A stretch of DNA of 64,000 bases from Nitrospiraceae bacterium (GTDB lineage: Bacteria > Nitrospirota > Nitrospiria > Nitrospirales > Nitrospiraceae): contig DASPUC010000024.1 of assembly GCA_035623075.1 (NCBI GenBank), positions 1-64,000 on the forward strand. The letters are read 5' to 3'. The stretch's first letter is position 1, and each line of letters starts with the position of its first letter. Positions 31,837 to 40,430 of this stretch are shown piece after piece. The position numbers and the translations under genes were made by a program. The notes under the pieces were generated by a model. The model had not been told where the DNA came from, made no database searches, and worked only from the letters and a program-made list of their open reading frames with translations.

Positions 31837-33606
31837 ATGACTCTGGCTCGCACCCCAAACCAGGCTCTGCTCATCCTTGCACTCCTCGCGCTGTCGGGAT
31901 TGTTGTTTTTCGTGGGACTCGGCGACATGGGCTTGACGGATCGGGACGAAGGTCGAAACGCCGAAGCTGGTCGAGAAATGTTTGAGAGTGGAGACCGCCT
32001 GACCCCCACATTCAACTACGAACTACGCGTCGCGAAGCCCGTGTTTCTCTATTGGTTGATGGATGTGTCTTATCGGCTGTTCGGCGTTGATGAATTCGCC
32101 GCCCGATTTCCTTCGGCGTTGTTTGGAGTTGGTCTGATCCTCCTGCAGTATTGCTTTCTGGCGTATGTGCAGGACCGAACGGTCGCTCTCTTCGGCGCGC
32201 TGATGCTCCTGCTCAACATCGAGATTCTCGGGCTCGGACGCATGGCGTTGACCGACAGTGTCCTGATCTTCTTCACCACCGCCTCGCTCTACGGTTTTTG
32301 GCTGGGTCTTCACGGAGAGGGGTCGGCGCGCCGATGGATCTGGGTCTTTTACATCGGGATGGCACTGGCGACGCTGACGAAGGGACCGGTCGGATTTGTC
32401 GTGCCCTTGATCGCTACCTCGCTTTATCTCATCTGGACCCGCCGCTGGCAGGAGTATTGGCGGAACGGCGTCCCTCTCGCAGGCACACTCGTGTTCCTCT
32501 TGCTCGCCCTGCCCTGGTATGTCGCGATGTTCATGGTTCACGGGGATGCCTACGCGTCCGGCGCGAGAGCCAACACGATCGGCCGGTTCTTGAGCCCGAT
32601 GGAAGGGCACCACTTCACGATCTTCTTTTATATCCCGGTCCTGCTCTTTGGTTTCTTCCCCTGGAGTGGATTGCTGCCGGTCGCTATGTTTCACGCGTGG
32701 AAGACCTGGCGCGAGGCGAGAGGTACCAAACAAGATCTTACCCCTCGCCTCTCGCCCCTCGCCTCTCGCCTTCCGGCTTCACGGGAATTGGAATGGTTTG
32801 CCGCCTTGTGGGTTGTCGGGATCTTTATCTTTTTTACAGCGTCTTCGACCAGGCTTCCCCACTATATCGGCCCGTTGTTTCCCGCCGCCGCCATCCTCAC
32901 GGCCTGCTTCTGGTCGCGATGCCTTCGTGATCCGACCACACCAGGAATTCGCGCCTCCATTCACATCACCACCGGGCTTGGGTATCTCCTTGCCATCAGC
33001 TTCGCGAGCCTTCCGACGCTGTATGCGAAGTTCTCCTCAAAACTGGTCAAGGAGTTTCCCCTGGCCGGACAGATCGACGTCGGCAGTGTCCCCTATGTGA
33101 TCGCCGTGGTGTTGCTCATCGGAATGGCGTTCGTGAGTTATTTAGGCGTGAATGAGGAACGTCGAGGCGGAGCCTTCTGGGCTGCGGGCGCGTCGTTTGC
33201 CTGTATGGCCCTGATCGTCATCGTGATAGCGATTCCAGGGCTCAATCAATATTTCATTGCCCCGCCGCAGGTCCTCGCCTACGCGGCCGGCGTGAACCTT
33301 GGTCCATCGGACCGTCTGATCGCCTTCGGCATGACAAGGCCGTCCACCGCGTTTTATGCCCAGCGCAAGGTGGTGTATTTTGAACAGAATGAACAAGCGG
33401 CCCTCGGCACCTCGCTCGCGCAACCGGGGCGCACGATGATTCTTCTTCCCGAATCGTTTTTGTCGAGTCTCCCCCGTGAGGCACAAAGTTATCAACCGAT
33501 TCTGAAGCGATTCGGCTACGTCCTGTTGTCCAATGAAGGGATGGTAAAGATTCCCGAAGGGAGTATGCCGCCCCTACCGCCGCCCATTCCTGGGCATGGG
33601 CGGTGA
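31837..33606 (+). CDS. ArnT/PMT-like membrane glycosyltransferase with in-frame repeat insertion
   Basis: 589 residues with about twelve membrane helices. The first periplasmic loop has DRDEGRNAEAGREMFESGD and RVAKPVFLYWLMDVSYRLFG, the acidic-residue motif and following helix of ArnT/PMT enzymes. ArnT moves 4-amino-arabinose from undecaprenyl phosphate to lipid A; the donor here is unknown. TLTKGPVGFVVP and FPWSGLLPVAMFHAW are further family patterns. Residues about 291-312 (WREARGTKQDL ... SPLASRL) come from a family 2 repeat inserted in frame in a loop between two helices. It forms a functional set with the GT2 and LAB_N genes upstream and PAP2 downstream (opposite strand). Confidence 0.85.
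   Translation: MTLARTPNQALLILALLALSGLLFFVGLGDMGLTDRDEGRNAEAGREMFESGDRLTPTFNYELRVAKPVFLYWLMDVSYRLFGVDEFAARFPSALFGVGLILLQYCFLAYVQDRTVALFGALMLLLNIEILGLGRMALTDSVLIFFTTASLYGFWLGLHGEGSARRWIWVFYIGMALATLTKGPVGFVVPLIATSLYLIWTRRWQEYWRNGVPLAGTLVFLLLALPWYVAMFMVHGDAYASGARANTIGRFLSPMEGHHFTIFFYIPVLLFGFFPWSGLLPVAMFHAWKTWREARGTKQDLTPRLSPLASRLPASRELEWFAALWVVGIFIFFTASSTRLPHYIGPLFPAAAILTACFWSRCLRDPTTPGIRASIHITTGLGYLLAISFASLPTLYAKFSSKLVKEFPLAGQIDVGSVPYVIAVVLLIGMAFVSYLGVNEERRGGAFWAAGASFACMALIVIVIAIPGLNQYFIAPPQVLAYAAGVNLGPSDRLIAFGMTRPSTAFYAQRKVVYFEQNEQAALGTSLAQPGRTMILLPESFLSSLPREAQSYQPILKRFGYVLLSNEGMVKIPEGSMPPLPPPIPGHGR
32707..32770. repeat. Family 2 repeat inserted in frame in the ArnT-like gene
   Basis: GCGCGAGGCGAGAGGTA, loop CCAAACAAGATCT, then TACCCCTCGCCTCTCGCC and CCTCGCCTCTCGCC. 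The frame stays open through it. Translation gives REARGTKQDLTPRLSPLAS, close to REARGNTQESTPRPSPLAS in the methyltransferase. Confidence 0.85.
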
Positions 33607-33624
33607 GTGATTTGGCTCGGTCTT

Positions 33625-34767
33625 TCACTGTAAGTGAATCGGAAAAGCGCCAGGGCCTTGCCACAGAACAAACAGCGCCAGCAATATCCCGACTACCCCC
33701 ACACCTTCGCGCATCAATCGCTGCATACGTGGAATTTCTCGTGCTGACTCGAGAGCATCCTGTGACCGGACCCAGAAGGCCGTGCCGACACAAGCAACCG
33801 CGGCCGTGACTAGCCATGATCGGCTCATTAGGGCGAGACCGAGCGTAAGGACGATGAGTGCCGCGCGGCTGACGTTCGTTTCCGATTCCTCCACTCGGCT
33901 TATCCACCAACTCACGCGAAACCATGTACCGAGGAGAACGAGCAACAATCCAGCACCCACCATCGCAATCGTCTCCCATCCGATCACAAGAGGATGTGAA
34001 ACGATCCACACAAGAGCAAAGACATAGACCATTCCGATCGCGGACGTGAAGCAGCCGTCAGCCAATGATTGACGCCATTCCCGCAATGGCCTGGCGAACA
34101 GCGACCCGCTCAACACCCCGAAGACAATTCCACCAGCGACATCCGTAGGGAAGTGAGCCCCGCGCAGCACCCGGCTCAGTCCGACAAATCCTGCAATCGC
34201 AAAGAACAACACTGCGCCTGCGGGGAATCGCCTGGCTAAGACGGTCGCAACGGCAAATGAAGCGGTTGCATGGCCGGACGGGAAGGAATCGAGCCCTGCT
34301 TCCATGGAAGGCATCGAGAACCAGCCGCCGCTATGGACGAGTCTCGGACGAGGCCGCCCGATGAGATGTTTGAACACATTGGTGAGAAGTCCCGCCAACC
34401 CGTGGGCCAGTAAGGTCTGCCAGCCAGCTGCGATGAGCAGTGGCCGTCCCGCTCCCCATCCGATTGCCAACAACAAGACGCTCAAGAGGACGAGTTGCTC
34501 TCCGTCTCCGATCCAATCGCCGGCCCAGCTGGTCGTCGCCATCCAGGGAATGAGAATTTGATCTCGAGCCCAGACATAATCGACCGTCACGGACCGCATG
34601 TACCGAGCGATCGGTAGGTCGAGCTGAAACAGCCCCCAGAAGACGAACACGAGAGCGATGGAAGAACAGGCTAGGGGTATGCGGCTCGAGGCTAGAGGAA
34701 AGACAACAGATTCTTCACCGTCATGCCTCTTGCCCCATGCCTCTCGCCCCTTGCCCGACTCCGTCAT
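33625..34767 (-). CDS. PAP2-family membrane phosphatase
   Basis: About 380 residues with many membrane helices. The PAP2 catalytic motifs are all present: KHLIGRPRP, then SFPSGHATASFA, then RVLRGAHFPTDVAGG. It would dephosphorylate a lipid phosphate such as undecaprenyl pyrophosphate or phosphatidylglycerol phosphate. A long C-terminal part (residues about 215-380) adds more helices of unknown role. The ATG at 34767 overlaps the TolB-like stop as ATGA, so translation is coupled. The cytoplasmic N-terminus (ESGKGREAWGKRHDGEE ... PLASSRIPLA) is encoded by a family 2 repeat at 34668-34757. Confidence 0.87.
   Translation of the reverse strand: MTESGKGREAWGKRHDGEESVVFPLASSRIPLACSSIALVFVFWGLFQLDLPIARYMRSVTVDYVWARDQILIPWMATTSWAGDWIGDGEQLVLLSVLLLAIGWGAGRPLLIAAGWQTLLAHGLAGLLTNVFKHLIGRPRPRLVHSGGWFSMPSMEAGLDSFPSGHATASFAVATVLARRFPAGAVLFFAIAGFVGLSRVLRGAHFPTDVAGGIVFGVLSGSLFARPLREWRQSLADGCFTSAIGMVYVFALVWIVSHPLVIGWETIAMVGAGLLLVLLGTWFRVSWWISRVEESETNVSRAALIVLTLGLALMSRSWLVTAAVACVGTAFWVRSQDALESAREIPRMQRLMREGVGVVGILLALFVLWQGPGAFPIHLQ
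34668..34757. repeat. Family 2 repeat forming the 5' end of the PAP2 gene
   Basis: CAGGCTAGGGGTATGCGG and CTCGAGGCTAGAGGAAAG, loop ACAACAGATTCTTCACCGTC, then ATGCCTCTTGCC, CCATGCCTCTCGCC and CCTTGCCC. It encodes most of the first 35 residues of the PAP2 protein on the minus strand, before the first membrane helix. Confidence 0.75.
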
Positions 34768-35894
34768 GGCACCCAATTGGCGATGAACACATTGAACTCC
34801 CTCGGCTGCTTGGCCTTTCGATCCGACACCCAGACCAACCGTTTCCCATCGGGTGAAAACATGGGGAAGCTGTTGAACTGTCCTTCGAATGTCAGACGTT
34901 CGAGACCGGTCCCGTCCTCTCCGATCAGATAGAGATGGAAGCTGGGCCTGCCACCATCGCCCCTGGTTTCAACGTTCGAAGAAAAGATGATGCGCCGGCC
35001 GTCGGGATGGAAGTAGGGCGCGAAGTTGGACGCTCCGTTTGCTGTCACTTGATGCTGACCGCTTCCGTCGGCGTTCATCACAAAGATTTCGAGCTGGCCC
35101 GGCTCGACGAGGTGTTGTGCCAGCAATTCCTTGTACCGCGCGACATCGGCAGGATCGGTCGGATGCGAGGCCCGATACACGATCCGCTTGCTGTCGGGGG
35201 AAAAAAACGCGCCACCGTCGTAACCGATATCGGTCGTGAGTCGTCGTATTTTTGTTCCGTCGAGATTCATCGCATAGAGATCGAGATCGCCATCTCTCAT
35301 CGATGTCCAGACGATCGTCTTGCCGTCCGGCGACACCGTCGCCTCGGCATCGTATCCGGGCGTCGTCGTCAATCGCTGCATCTCCTGCCCATCGATCCGC
35401 ACGGCAAAGAGATCATAGTCATCCAACGCCCAGCGATAGGCTCCGTCACGCTTTGGTTCTGGCGGACAGTTCGGTCCCTTCAAATGTGTCGAGGAGTAGA
35501 GCACCCTGCGGTCTCCCGGGAAGAAATACCCACACGTCGTGGCTCCTGTGCCGGTGCTGACGAGACGTATGGTATTGCTCTCCAAATCCATCACGTAGAT
35601 CTGATAACAGTCGAGTCCCGCGTCAGCAGGCTTGAGCGTCGCCGCGAACGAATCCTTCATCCAATTGTTGGTCGATTGAAAGATCAGTTTGTTGCCATCG
35701 AACGAGAAATACGCTTCGGCATTTTTGCGGCCGAAGGTCAGCTGTTGACTATTGGTCAGGTGTCGCTCTATGCCCTCGACCTTTGACCCCTGGCTCTTTC
35801 TGCTCAACTCTTCAGCCTGGATAAGGGGCCAACTCCAGAAGAGTCCTGCCAGCAACAGTATCCACCACACAGGGAACCACTTACGGTACTTCAC
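34764..35894 (-). CDS. TolB-like beta-propeller (PD40 repeat) exported protein
   Basis: 376 residues with a signal peptide (WWILLLAGLFWSWPLIQA). Six or so PD40 repeats follow: AYFSFDGNKLIFQS, YFFPGDRRVLYSS, ATVSPDGKTIVWTSMRDGD, AFFSPDSKRIVYRAS, PYFHPDGRRIIFSSN and PMFSPDGKRLVWVSDRK. This is the TolB-type beta-propeller fold. It lacks an obvious TolB N-terminal domain, so it may be a stand-alone periplasmic propeller that binds peptides or envelope partners. It overlaps the M1-peptidase gene by 14 bases upstream and the PAP2 gene by 4 bases downstream, so these three should be one transcript. Confidence 0.85.
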   Translation of the reverse strand: MKYRKWFPVWWILLLAGLFWSWPLIQAEELSRKSQGSKVEGIERHLTNSQQLTFGRKNAEAYFSFDGNKLIFQSTNNWMKDSFAATLKPADAGLDCYQIYVMDLESNTIRLVSTGTGATTCGYFFPGDRRVLYSSTHLKGPNCPPEPKRDGAYRWALDDYDLFAVRIDGQEMQRLTTTPGYDAEATVSPDGKTIVWTSMRDGDLDLYAMNLDGTKIRRLTTDIGYDGGAFFSPDSKRIVYRASHPTDPADVARYKELLAQHLVEPGQLEIFVMNADGSGQHQVTANGASNFAPYFHPDGRRIIFSSNVETRGDGGRPSFHLYLIGEDGTGLERLTFEGQFNSFPMFSPDGKRLVWVSDRKAKQPREFNVFIANWVP

Positions 35895-38094
35895 GACGGA
35901 CCTCCCTCAACGCTCGTTCGCTTTGCCATTCCAGGCGTGACACAACCGACCCATCTTTAAACACGACGGCGCTGTTCCACCCATAAAAAAACAGCAACCG
36001 CGCCACCCGTGTAATTGCCTGTGGGCTCGTGGAGTAGAACAGCGCCACGACGCTCCCAGGCACATCTCTTCGGTGACAGGTCAGGAGTACCGCCGCACTG
36101 GGACCTTCATAGCTCGTCCCATCGATCGCAAAACCCGAGTCATTCAGACTCACGTGGGTGCCGCAGTGTGGAACGATCGTAGCCTGGATGGTAGCTCGTT
36201 GCCCGGAATCAGCTAATACTAACACTGAACCAGCTTGAGGTAACAGCTGCTGCGAGCCCAGCGACAGAATCGTGGCCCGCTCTCCTTCAGGTTTTTGGCT
36301 GTCTTGCGCTTGGATCCGCGTCAGCACCTCACGGAACGGAGACGGGCTCTGTGGCGGATCCGCAAAAGCCGTCACCACGGTCCGACGAGCGTCGGTCACA
36401 TAGTGGTTGAGCACCGGCGGGAGCATGTCTCGCTCGATCCGACGGAACACGGTGTAATCAGGATCGATCTCGACTTCCGTTGGGCGAGCCGGCAGAGGCA
36501 CGACCACTTTTTCCATTGATGCGCGGACCGGCACAGTGACGGTTTCCTCACGACGATCATCGAGTCGAATTCGAATCGGAGTGGACACTCGCATCAGAGG
36601 CGCCGCTTGAGCAATCGACACTTCGAGCGCAAATGAATCGCGGCCTGCAGCCCCTGTTCGGCTTGTCGCGTCCGCAGTCGACAGAGTCGGCGCGCCAGCC
36701 TGGTCAACCCATTGACGAAAGAACCATCGGAGTTCCTGGCCGCTTTCCTCGGTAAAGACCCGCTCGATGTCGTTCCAACCTGCACGGTGCCCTCGATACT
36801 GCATGATGAATTTCTTCAGGCCTCGCCAAAAGATTTGATCACCCACTTCTCCGCGAAGATGATGGAAGACCATGGCGGATTTTTGGTAGCCGATCGCATT
36901 GTCTCGTTCATCGTGTTTCTGTCTAAACTGCGCGACGGGATAATCTTGCTGAGGGGTTACATACAGGTTGTAGCCCTCCACCATCTGCCGGCGCTGATCG
37001 CGGGCTTGCTGGCGGTCACCCGCAAATTCGTGCCAGTAATAGTTGGCAAGGTATGTTGTTAGTCCTTCGACCCAGTTGCCGCTGTCGGTCCGATTAAAGA
37101 CGGCGTTCCCGATCCAGGAATGGACGACCTCATGGCCCAGTGCGTAGGGTTGCACATAGTGGCGTTTAATGCTGCCGCTCCCGAGCAAGGTGAACGAGGG
37201 CATACCGAGGCCGCTGGCAAAGAAATTCTCGACCACGGCAAATTTCTCGAACGGATAAGGGCCCAAGAGAGGGATATAGGCGTGAAGATACTTCTGTGTC
37301 GCCTCAAGATATTCGTCGGCCAACGGCGCATTGTCCGGCAAAAGATATGTCGAAAGCTGGATCATCGTTCCATCCGGACTTTTCCAGGCTCGGCTCGTTG
37401 CAACGAACCGATTGGCGACCAAGCTGAGCGCTTCGGACGGTTCTCGAATAAGCCACTCCTCCTGGCTTTTCCCCATTTCTATACGTGAGGACTCCTTCTC
37501 TCCCTGAGTTACAAGTACCCAGCCAGCAGGAACGGCCGCATTCAAGCGAAACCTGCTCATGGATCCGTCAATATCCGGATACCACTGGCTTTCGCTGCTC
37601 AGATACACGCCTTCGGGACCAATATGGCCAGAGGTCTCACTTGGCGTGACGAACCGTAGGTGTCGAGGTTCGCGCGGCGGATCGTTGATAGTGCCGCGAT
37701 AAGTCCACAAGAAGCTGAGGCTCTCTGGATGGCCTGGGGGAATCGTGACCGTAATGCTTTGAGTCATCGGTTGAGAAAGGATATCGGACGTAAATGCCAC
37801 CGGGTGGCCGTCCTGCGCGGCTTGCCCGGAAGCTGCCTGAGCCAGCAGCACGATGGAATCAATTCGCAACGTAGGCGCAAGTGTAAAACTCACGGTCTTG
37901 GCCTGGCCATCCGTCTGCAGTTGGACCAGATCCCGAGCGATCAACTCATGCGTATCGGGGATTAGCTCGATGGTCAGATCATGAGCGGTGATGGTGGCGC
38001 TACTCGGGAGATTTGCCCCGTTGCCAGGGGAAGCGTAGTACAGGTGCAGTAAACAGATCAGAAGAACGCGGAGCGCAGCTTTTCCGAACAGCAT
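35881..38094 (-). CDS. M1-family zinc aminopeptidase-like exported protein
   Basis: About 737 residues. A signal peptide (ALRVLLICLLHLYYASPGNGA) is followed by an M1 N-terminal beta-domain. The catalytic domain has the zinc motif HEVVH, then 18 residues, then Glu in GNWVEGLTTY; VVENFFASGLGMPS lies where GAMEN-type substrate loops occur but is not canonical GAMEN. The C-terminal 200 residues (from about AADRDS onward) look like a separate domain. A TTG at 38130 is open but overlaps the upstream gene; ATG 38094 opens the signal peptide. It should cleave periplasmic or extracellular peptides. Lack of GAMEN means exopeptidase specificity is uncertain. Confidence 0.83.
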   Translation of the reverse strand: MLFGKAALRVLLICLLHLYYASPGNGANLPSSATITAHDLTIELIPDTHELIARDLVQLQTDGQAKTVSFTLAPTLRIDSIVLLAQAASGQAAQDGHPVAFTSDILSQPMTQSITVTIPPGHPESLSFLWTYRGTINDPPREPRHLRFVTPSETSGHIGPEGVYLSSESQWYPDIDGSMSRFRLNAAVPAGWVLVTQGEKESSRIEMGKSQEEWLIREPSEALSLVANRFVATSRAWKSPDGTMIQLSTYLLPDNAPLADEYLEATQKYLHAYIPLLGPYPFEKFAVVENFFASGLGMPSFTLLGSGSIKRHYVQPYALGHEVVHSWIGNAVFNRTDSGNWVEGLTTYLANYYWHEFAGDRQQARDQRRQMVEGYNLYVTPQQDYPVAQFRQKHDERDNAIGYQKSAMVFHHLRGEVGDQIFWRGLKKFIMQYRGHRAGWNDIERVFTEESGQELRWFFRQWVDQAGAPTLSTADATSRTGAAGRDSFALEVSIAQAAPLMRVSTPIRIRLDDRREETVTVPVRASMEKVVVPLPARPTEVEIDPDYTVFRRIERDMLPPVLNHYVTDARRTVVTAFADPPQSPSPFREVLTRIQAQDSQKPEGERATILSLGSQQLLPQAGSVLVLADSGQRATIQATIVPHCGTHVSLNDSGFAIDGTSYEGPSAAVLLTCHRRDVPGSVVALFYSTSPQAITRVARLLFFYGWNSAVVFKDGSVVSRLEWQSERALREVRREVP

Positions 38095-38104
38095 CGGAAA
38101 AGTT

Positions 38105-38893
38105 TTAGCATTCGCGGCAGACGAGCACAAGCTGGATCGCCGTCAACAAACGCTCCAGGTCGATGGGTTTTGAGAGAACCTCCTGCGGTTGCAGGGCCCA
38201 GGCTTCCTCGAGGACCTCCTCGTCGTGAGTGCCGGTCAAAATGATCACCGCCCCTGCATAATCTTTCTCCTTCAGCGCCTTGAGCACCTCAACCCCGTTC
38301 ATCCCCGGCATGATGAGATCAAGCAGAATCAGATCCGGCGGCCCCTGCTCCACCATCGAAAGGGCTTCGGGGCCTTCCTTTACTCCAAACGCCCGATAGC
38401 CGCGAAGGCTCAGAAACTGTACCAGCAGATCTCGCACTAAGGGTTCATCATCGACCACTAAGACGGTCTCCCCTGTGTCAGCAGGCGGCCCCGCCAGGGA
38501 AACGGGTGATAGGCCTCCTGACTCTGTCTTGACAGGCTGTTGAGCCACACGATTCACACATTCCACAAGTACGTCGAGCGAGAGACCTTTTCGAATGAAG
38601 TCCGTGACTCGCAGCGCCCTGGCCTGATTTTCCTGCACCTCGGTGGCCCCGCCTCCGAGAATAATAACCGGCGCGTGGGGGTCGACCGCGCGGATTTCCT
38701 TCAGCACCGTGAGGCCATCCATTTCGGGCATGCGAAGGTCCAGAATGGTGATCCTGGGAGTGTGTTTGCGGAAGATGGTCAGGCCTTCTACCCCGCTGGT
38801 CGAAGACATGACGTGATAGCCATGACGAGTCAAGACAGCCTGTAAGAGGTCGCAGTTCATGCGGTCGTCATCGATGACCAGAATTTTAATCAT
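38105..38893 (-). CDS. Dual-receiver response regulator without output domain
   Basis: 262 residues made of two tandem REC domains joined by a Gly/Pro linker near residues 128-145. REC1: ILVIDDDRMNCDLLQAVL with phospho-Asp in ITILDLRMPEMDG; the Thr/Ser position is ILGGGAT, with Lys in FIRKG. REC2: VLVVDDEPLVRDLLVQFL with Asp in LILLDLIMPGMNG, ILTGTHDEEV and LSKPIDLE. There is no DNA-binding or enzymatic domain, so it may act by protein contacts or as a phosphate shuttle. ATG 38893 follows AAGGATTC. It lies just upstream of the M1-peptidase gene on the same strand, 10 bases apart. Confidence 0.88.
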   Translation of the reverse strand: MIKILVIDDDRMNCDLLQAVLTRHGYHVMSSTSGVEGLTIFRKHTPRITILDLRMPEMDGLTVLKEIRAVDPHAPVIILGGGATEVQENQARALRVTDFIRKGLSLDVLVECVNRVAQQPVKTESGGLSPVSLAGPPADTGETVLVVDDEPLVRDLLVQFLSLRGYRAFGVKEGPEALSMVEQGPPDLILLDLIMPGMNGVEVLKALKEKDYAGAVIILTGTHDEEVLEEAWALQPQEVLSKPIDLERLLTAIQLVLVCREC

Positions 38894-39002
38894 AAAGAAT
38901 CCTTGAAGGGCCGCGTGCGTCGTGCCTCTCGACACACGAGGAAAGCATAGCATGGGAGCGCATTGGTGAGAAGGAAATGCCGGGTTCTACGCAGTGTCAG
39001 TA

Positions 39003-39929
39003 TCAGGCTGGTATTCCGAGCAACGCATCGACGAACGCGTCGCCTTGAAAATTCTGGAGGTCTTCGACCGACTCTCCGATCCCGATCAACCGGACGGGAA
39101 TCTTCAGCTCATCGGCAATGGCCAGGACGATCCCCCCGCGAGCGGTCCCATCGAGCTTCGTAAGCACTAGCCCAGTCACGCCCACAGCTTGGTGGAACTG
39201 GCGGGCTTGGGACAGGGCATTCTGACCTACTGTCGCATCGAGTACTAGCAGTACCTCATGCGGAGCACCAGGGAGCGCCTGCTCGAGCACTCGCTTAATT
39301 TTCCGAAGCTCGTCCATAAGGTTCGACTTAGTGTGAAGCCGTCCTGCCGTATCGATGAGCACAACATCAACGTTTCGCGCCTTCGCTGCCGCGATCCCAT
39401 CGAACGCGACGGCCGCTGGGTCAGATCCGTGTCGGTGACGAATCAACCCGACACTGATCCGATCGGCCCATACCTGGAGTTGTTCGCCCGCCGCAGCACG
39501 ATATGTATCGCCCGCCACGAGCAGCGGTACCTTGCCGGATTGAGCCAGCCGTTGGGCTATTTTGGCGAGCGTCGTGGTTTTTCCCACGCCGTTGACACCT
39601 ACAGCCAGGATCACGAAGGGCTTGGGCCCTTTCTCGATCAGATCATCCAGCGGCATGGACGGCAGGGGTGTGAAAACCTCCAGCAGGGTCTGCCGCAGCA
39701 GGCCCTGCAACCGGTCCGGCTCTTTGGCATCTACGCCCTGTACCTGTCTTTTTAATTGCTCCATGACACGTTCAACGACGCGCGCGCCAAGGTCCGCCCC
39801 GATCAGCGCGGCCTCGAATTCTTCCAACATCGCAGGATCTGGGGTCCGTCCAAGAAGCCGATCGAGCGATCCGCGTATGGCACCGCGTGATTTCGTCAAA
39901 CCGTCGTTGAGCCGTTGAAACCATCCCAT
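39003..39929 (-). CDS. ftsY: FtsY, signal recognition particle receptor GTPase
   Basis: About 308 residues. The N-domain four-helix bundle (LTKSRGAIRGSLDRLLGR ... LEEFEAALIGADLG) precedes the SRP GTPase G-domain. Its motifs are GVNGVGKTTTLAKIA (G1), DTYRAAAGEQLQVWA (G2), VLIDTAGRLHTKSNLMDEL (G3), LTKLDGTARGG (G4) and the end GIGESVEDLQNFQGDAFVDALLG. FtsY docks the SRP-ribosome complex at the membrane. The acidic A-domain of E. coli FtsY is absent, as in many bacteria. The start is ATG 39929 (MGWFQRL) with GGAAGG upstream. ybeY and phoH follow upstream on the same strand. Confidence 0.96.
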   Translation of the reverse strand: MGWFQRLNDGLTKSRGAIRGSLDRLLGRTPDPAMLEEFEAALIGADLGARVVERVMEQLKRQVQGVDAKEPDRLQGLLRQTLLEVFTPLPSMPLDDLIEKGPKPFVILAVGVNGVGKTTTLAKIAQRLAQSGKVPLLVAGDTYRAAAGEQLQVWADRISVGLIRHRHGSDPAAVAFDGIAAAKARNVDVVLIDTAGRLHTKSNLMDELRKIKRVLEQALPGAPHEVLLVLDATVGQNALSQARQFHQAVGVTGLVLTKLDGTARGGIVLAIADELKIPVRLIGIGESVEDLQNFQGDAFVDALLGIPA

Positions 39930-39971
39930 GCTTACCTTCCAGTACGCTGCAACCAAATCCGTGAGACCCTA

Positions 39972-40430
39972 TCATCCTTTTCTGTGTATCAAACGCGGGA
40001 TCCGACCCAGCCGGCGCAAGACCCACTGCTCTCTCCGTTGCATGTGTCGCGCATCCCGTTCGCTCCGCTCGTGGTCATAGCCACAGAGATGCAGAATACC
40101 ATGAACCAACAAGAGGATGAGTTCCTCGTCCAATGACCGGCCGAGTCGATTCGCCTGTTTCGACGCGGTAGGGACAGAAATCACGATGTCTCCAAGTAAC
40201 GTTGACGGAAGGCCAGGCCCTTCGCGCATCGAAAAAGCCAGCACGTCGGTCGTGCGGTCCTTTTTTCGGAATTGTCGATTGAGGCGACGCATTGACCGAT
40301 CACCGGTCAGCAGCACACCAAGGTCCGCTGTTCTTTTACCAACCAGCGACAGCGCCGCCTGAGCCAAGCGCGCGAGACGCGACTGGTCGATCCTCACACG
40401 CCGGAGCTGGCTCCGCACAAGGACCGGCAT
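39972..40430 (-). CDS. ybeY: YbeY, rRNA maturation endoribonuclease
   Basis: 152 residues. The zinc-binding motif HGILHLCGYDH fits the H-x3-H-x5-H signature of YbeY (UPF0054). LNRQFRKKDRTTDVLAFSMRE and LGDIVISV are the other conserved parts. YbeY processes rRNA ends and takes part in ribosome quality control. Its ATG overlaps the phoH stop by one base (TAATG), which is the usual phoH-ybeY coupling. The ftsY gene follows downstream on the same strand. Confidence 0.94.
   Translation of the reverse strand: MPVLVRSQLRRVRIDQSRLARLAQAALSLVGKRTADLGVLLTGDRSMRRLNRQFRKKDRTTDVLAFSMREGPGLPSTLLGDIVISVPTASKQANRLGRSLDEELILLLVHGILHLCGYDHERSERDARHMQRREQWVLRRLGRIPRLIHRKG

Noticed and set aside
22339-34757. 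Possible CRISPR-like array from the many family 2 copies
   Set aside because: Copies are kilobases apart, imperfect, palindromic and without regular spacers or cas genes.
34935-35786. 283-codon plus-strand frame opposite the TolB-like gene
   Set aside because: The minus strand shows PD40 repeats and a signal peptide; the plus reading has none.
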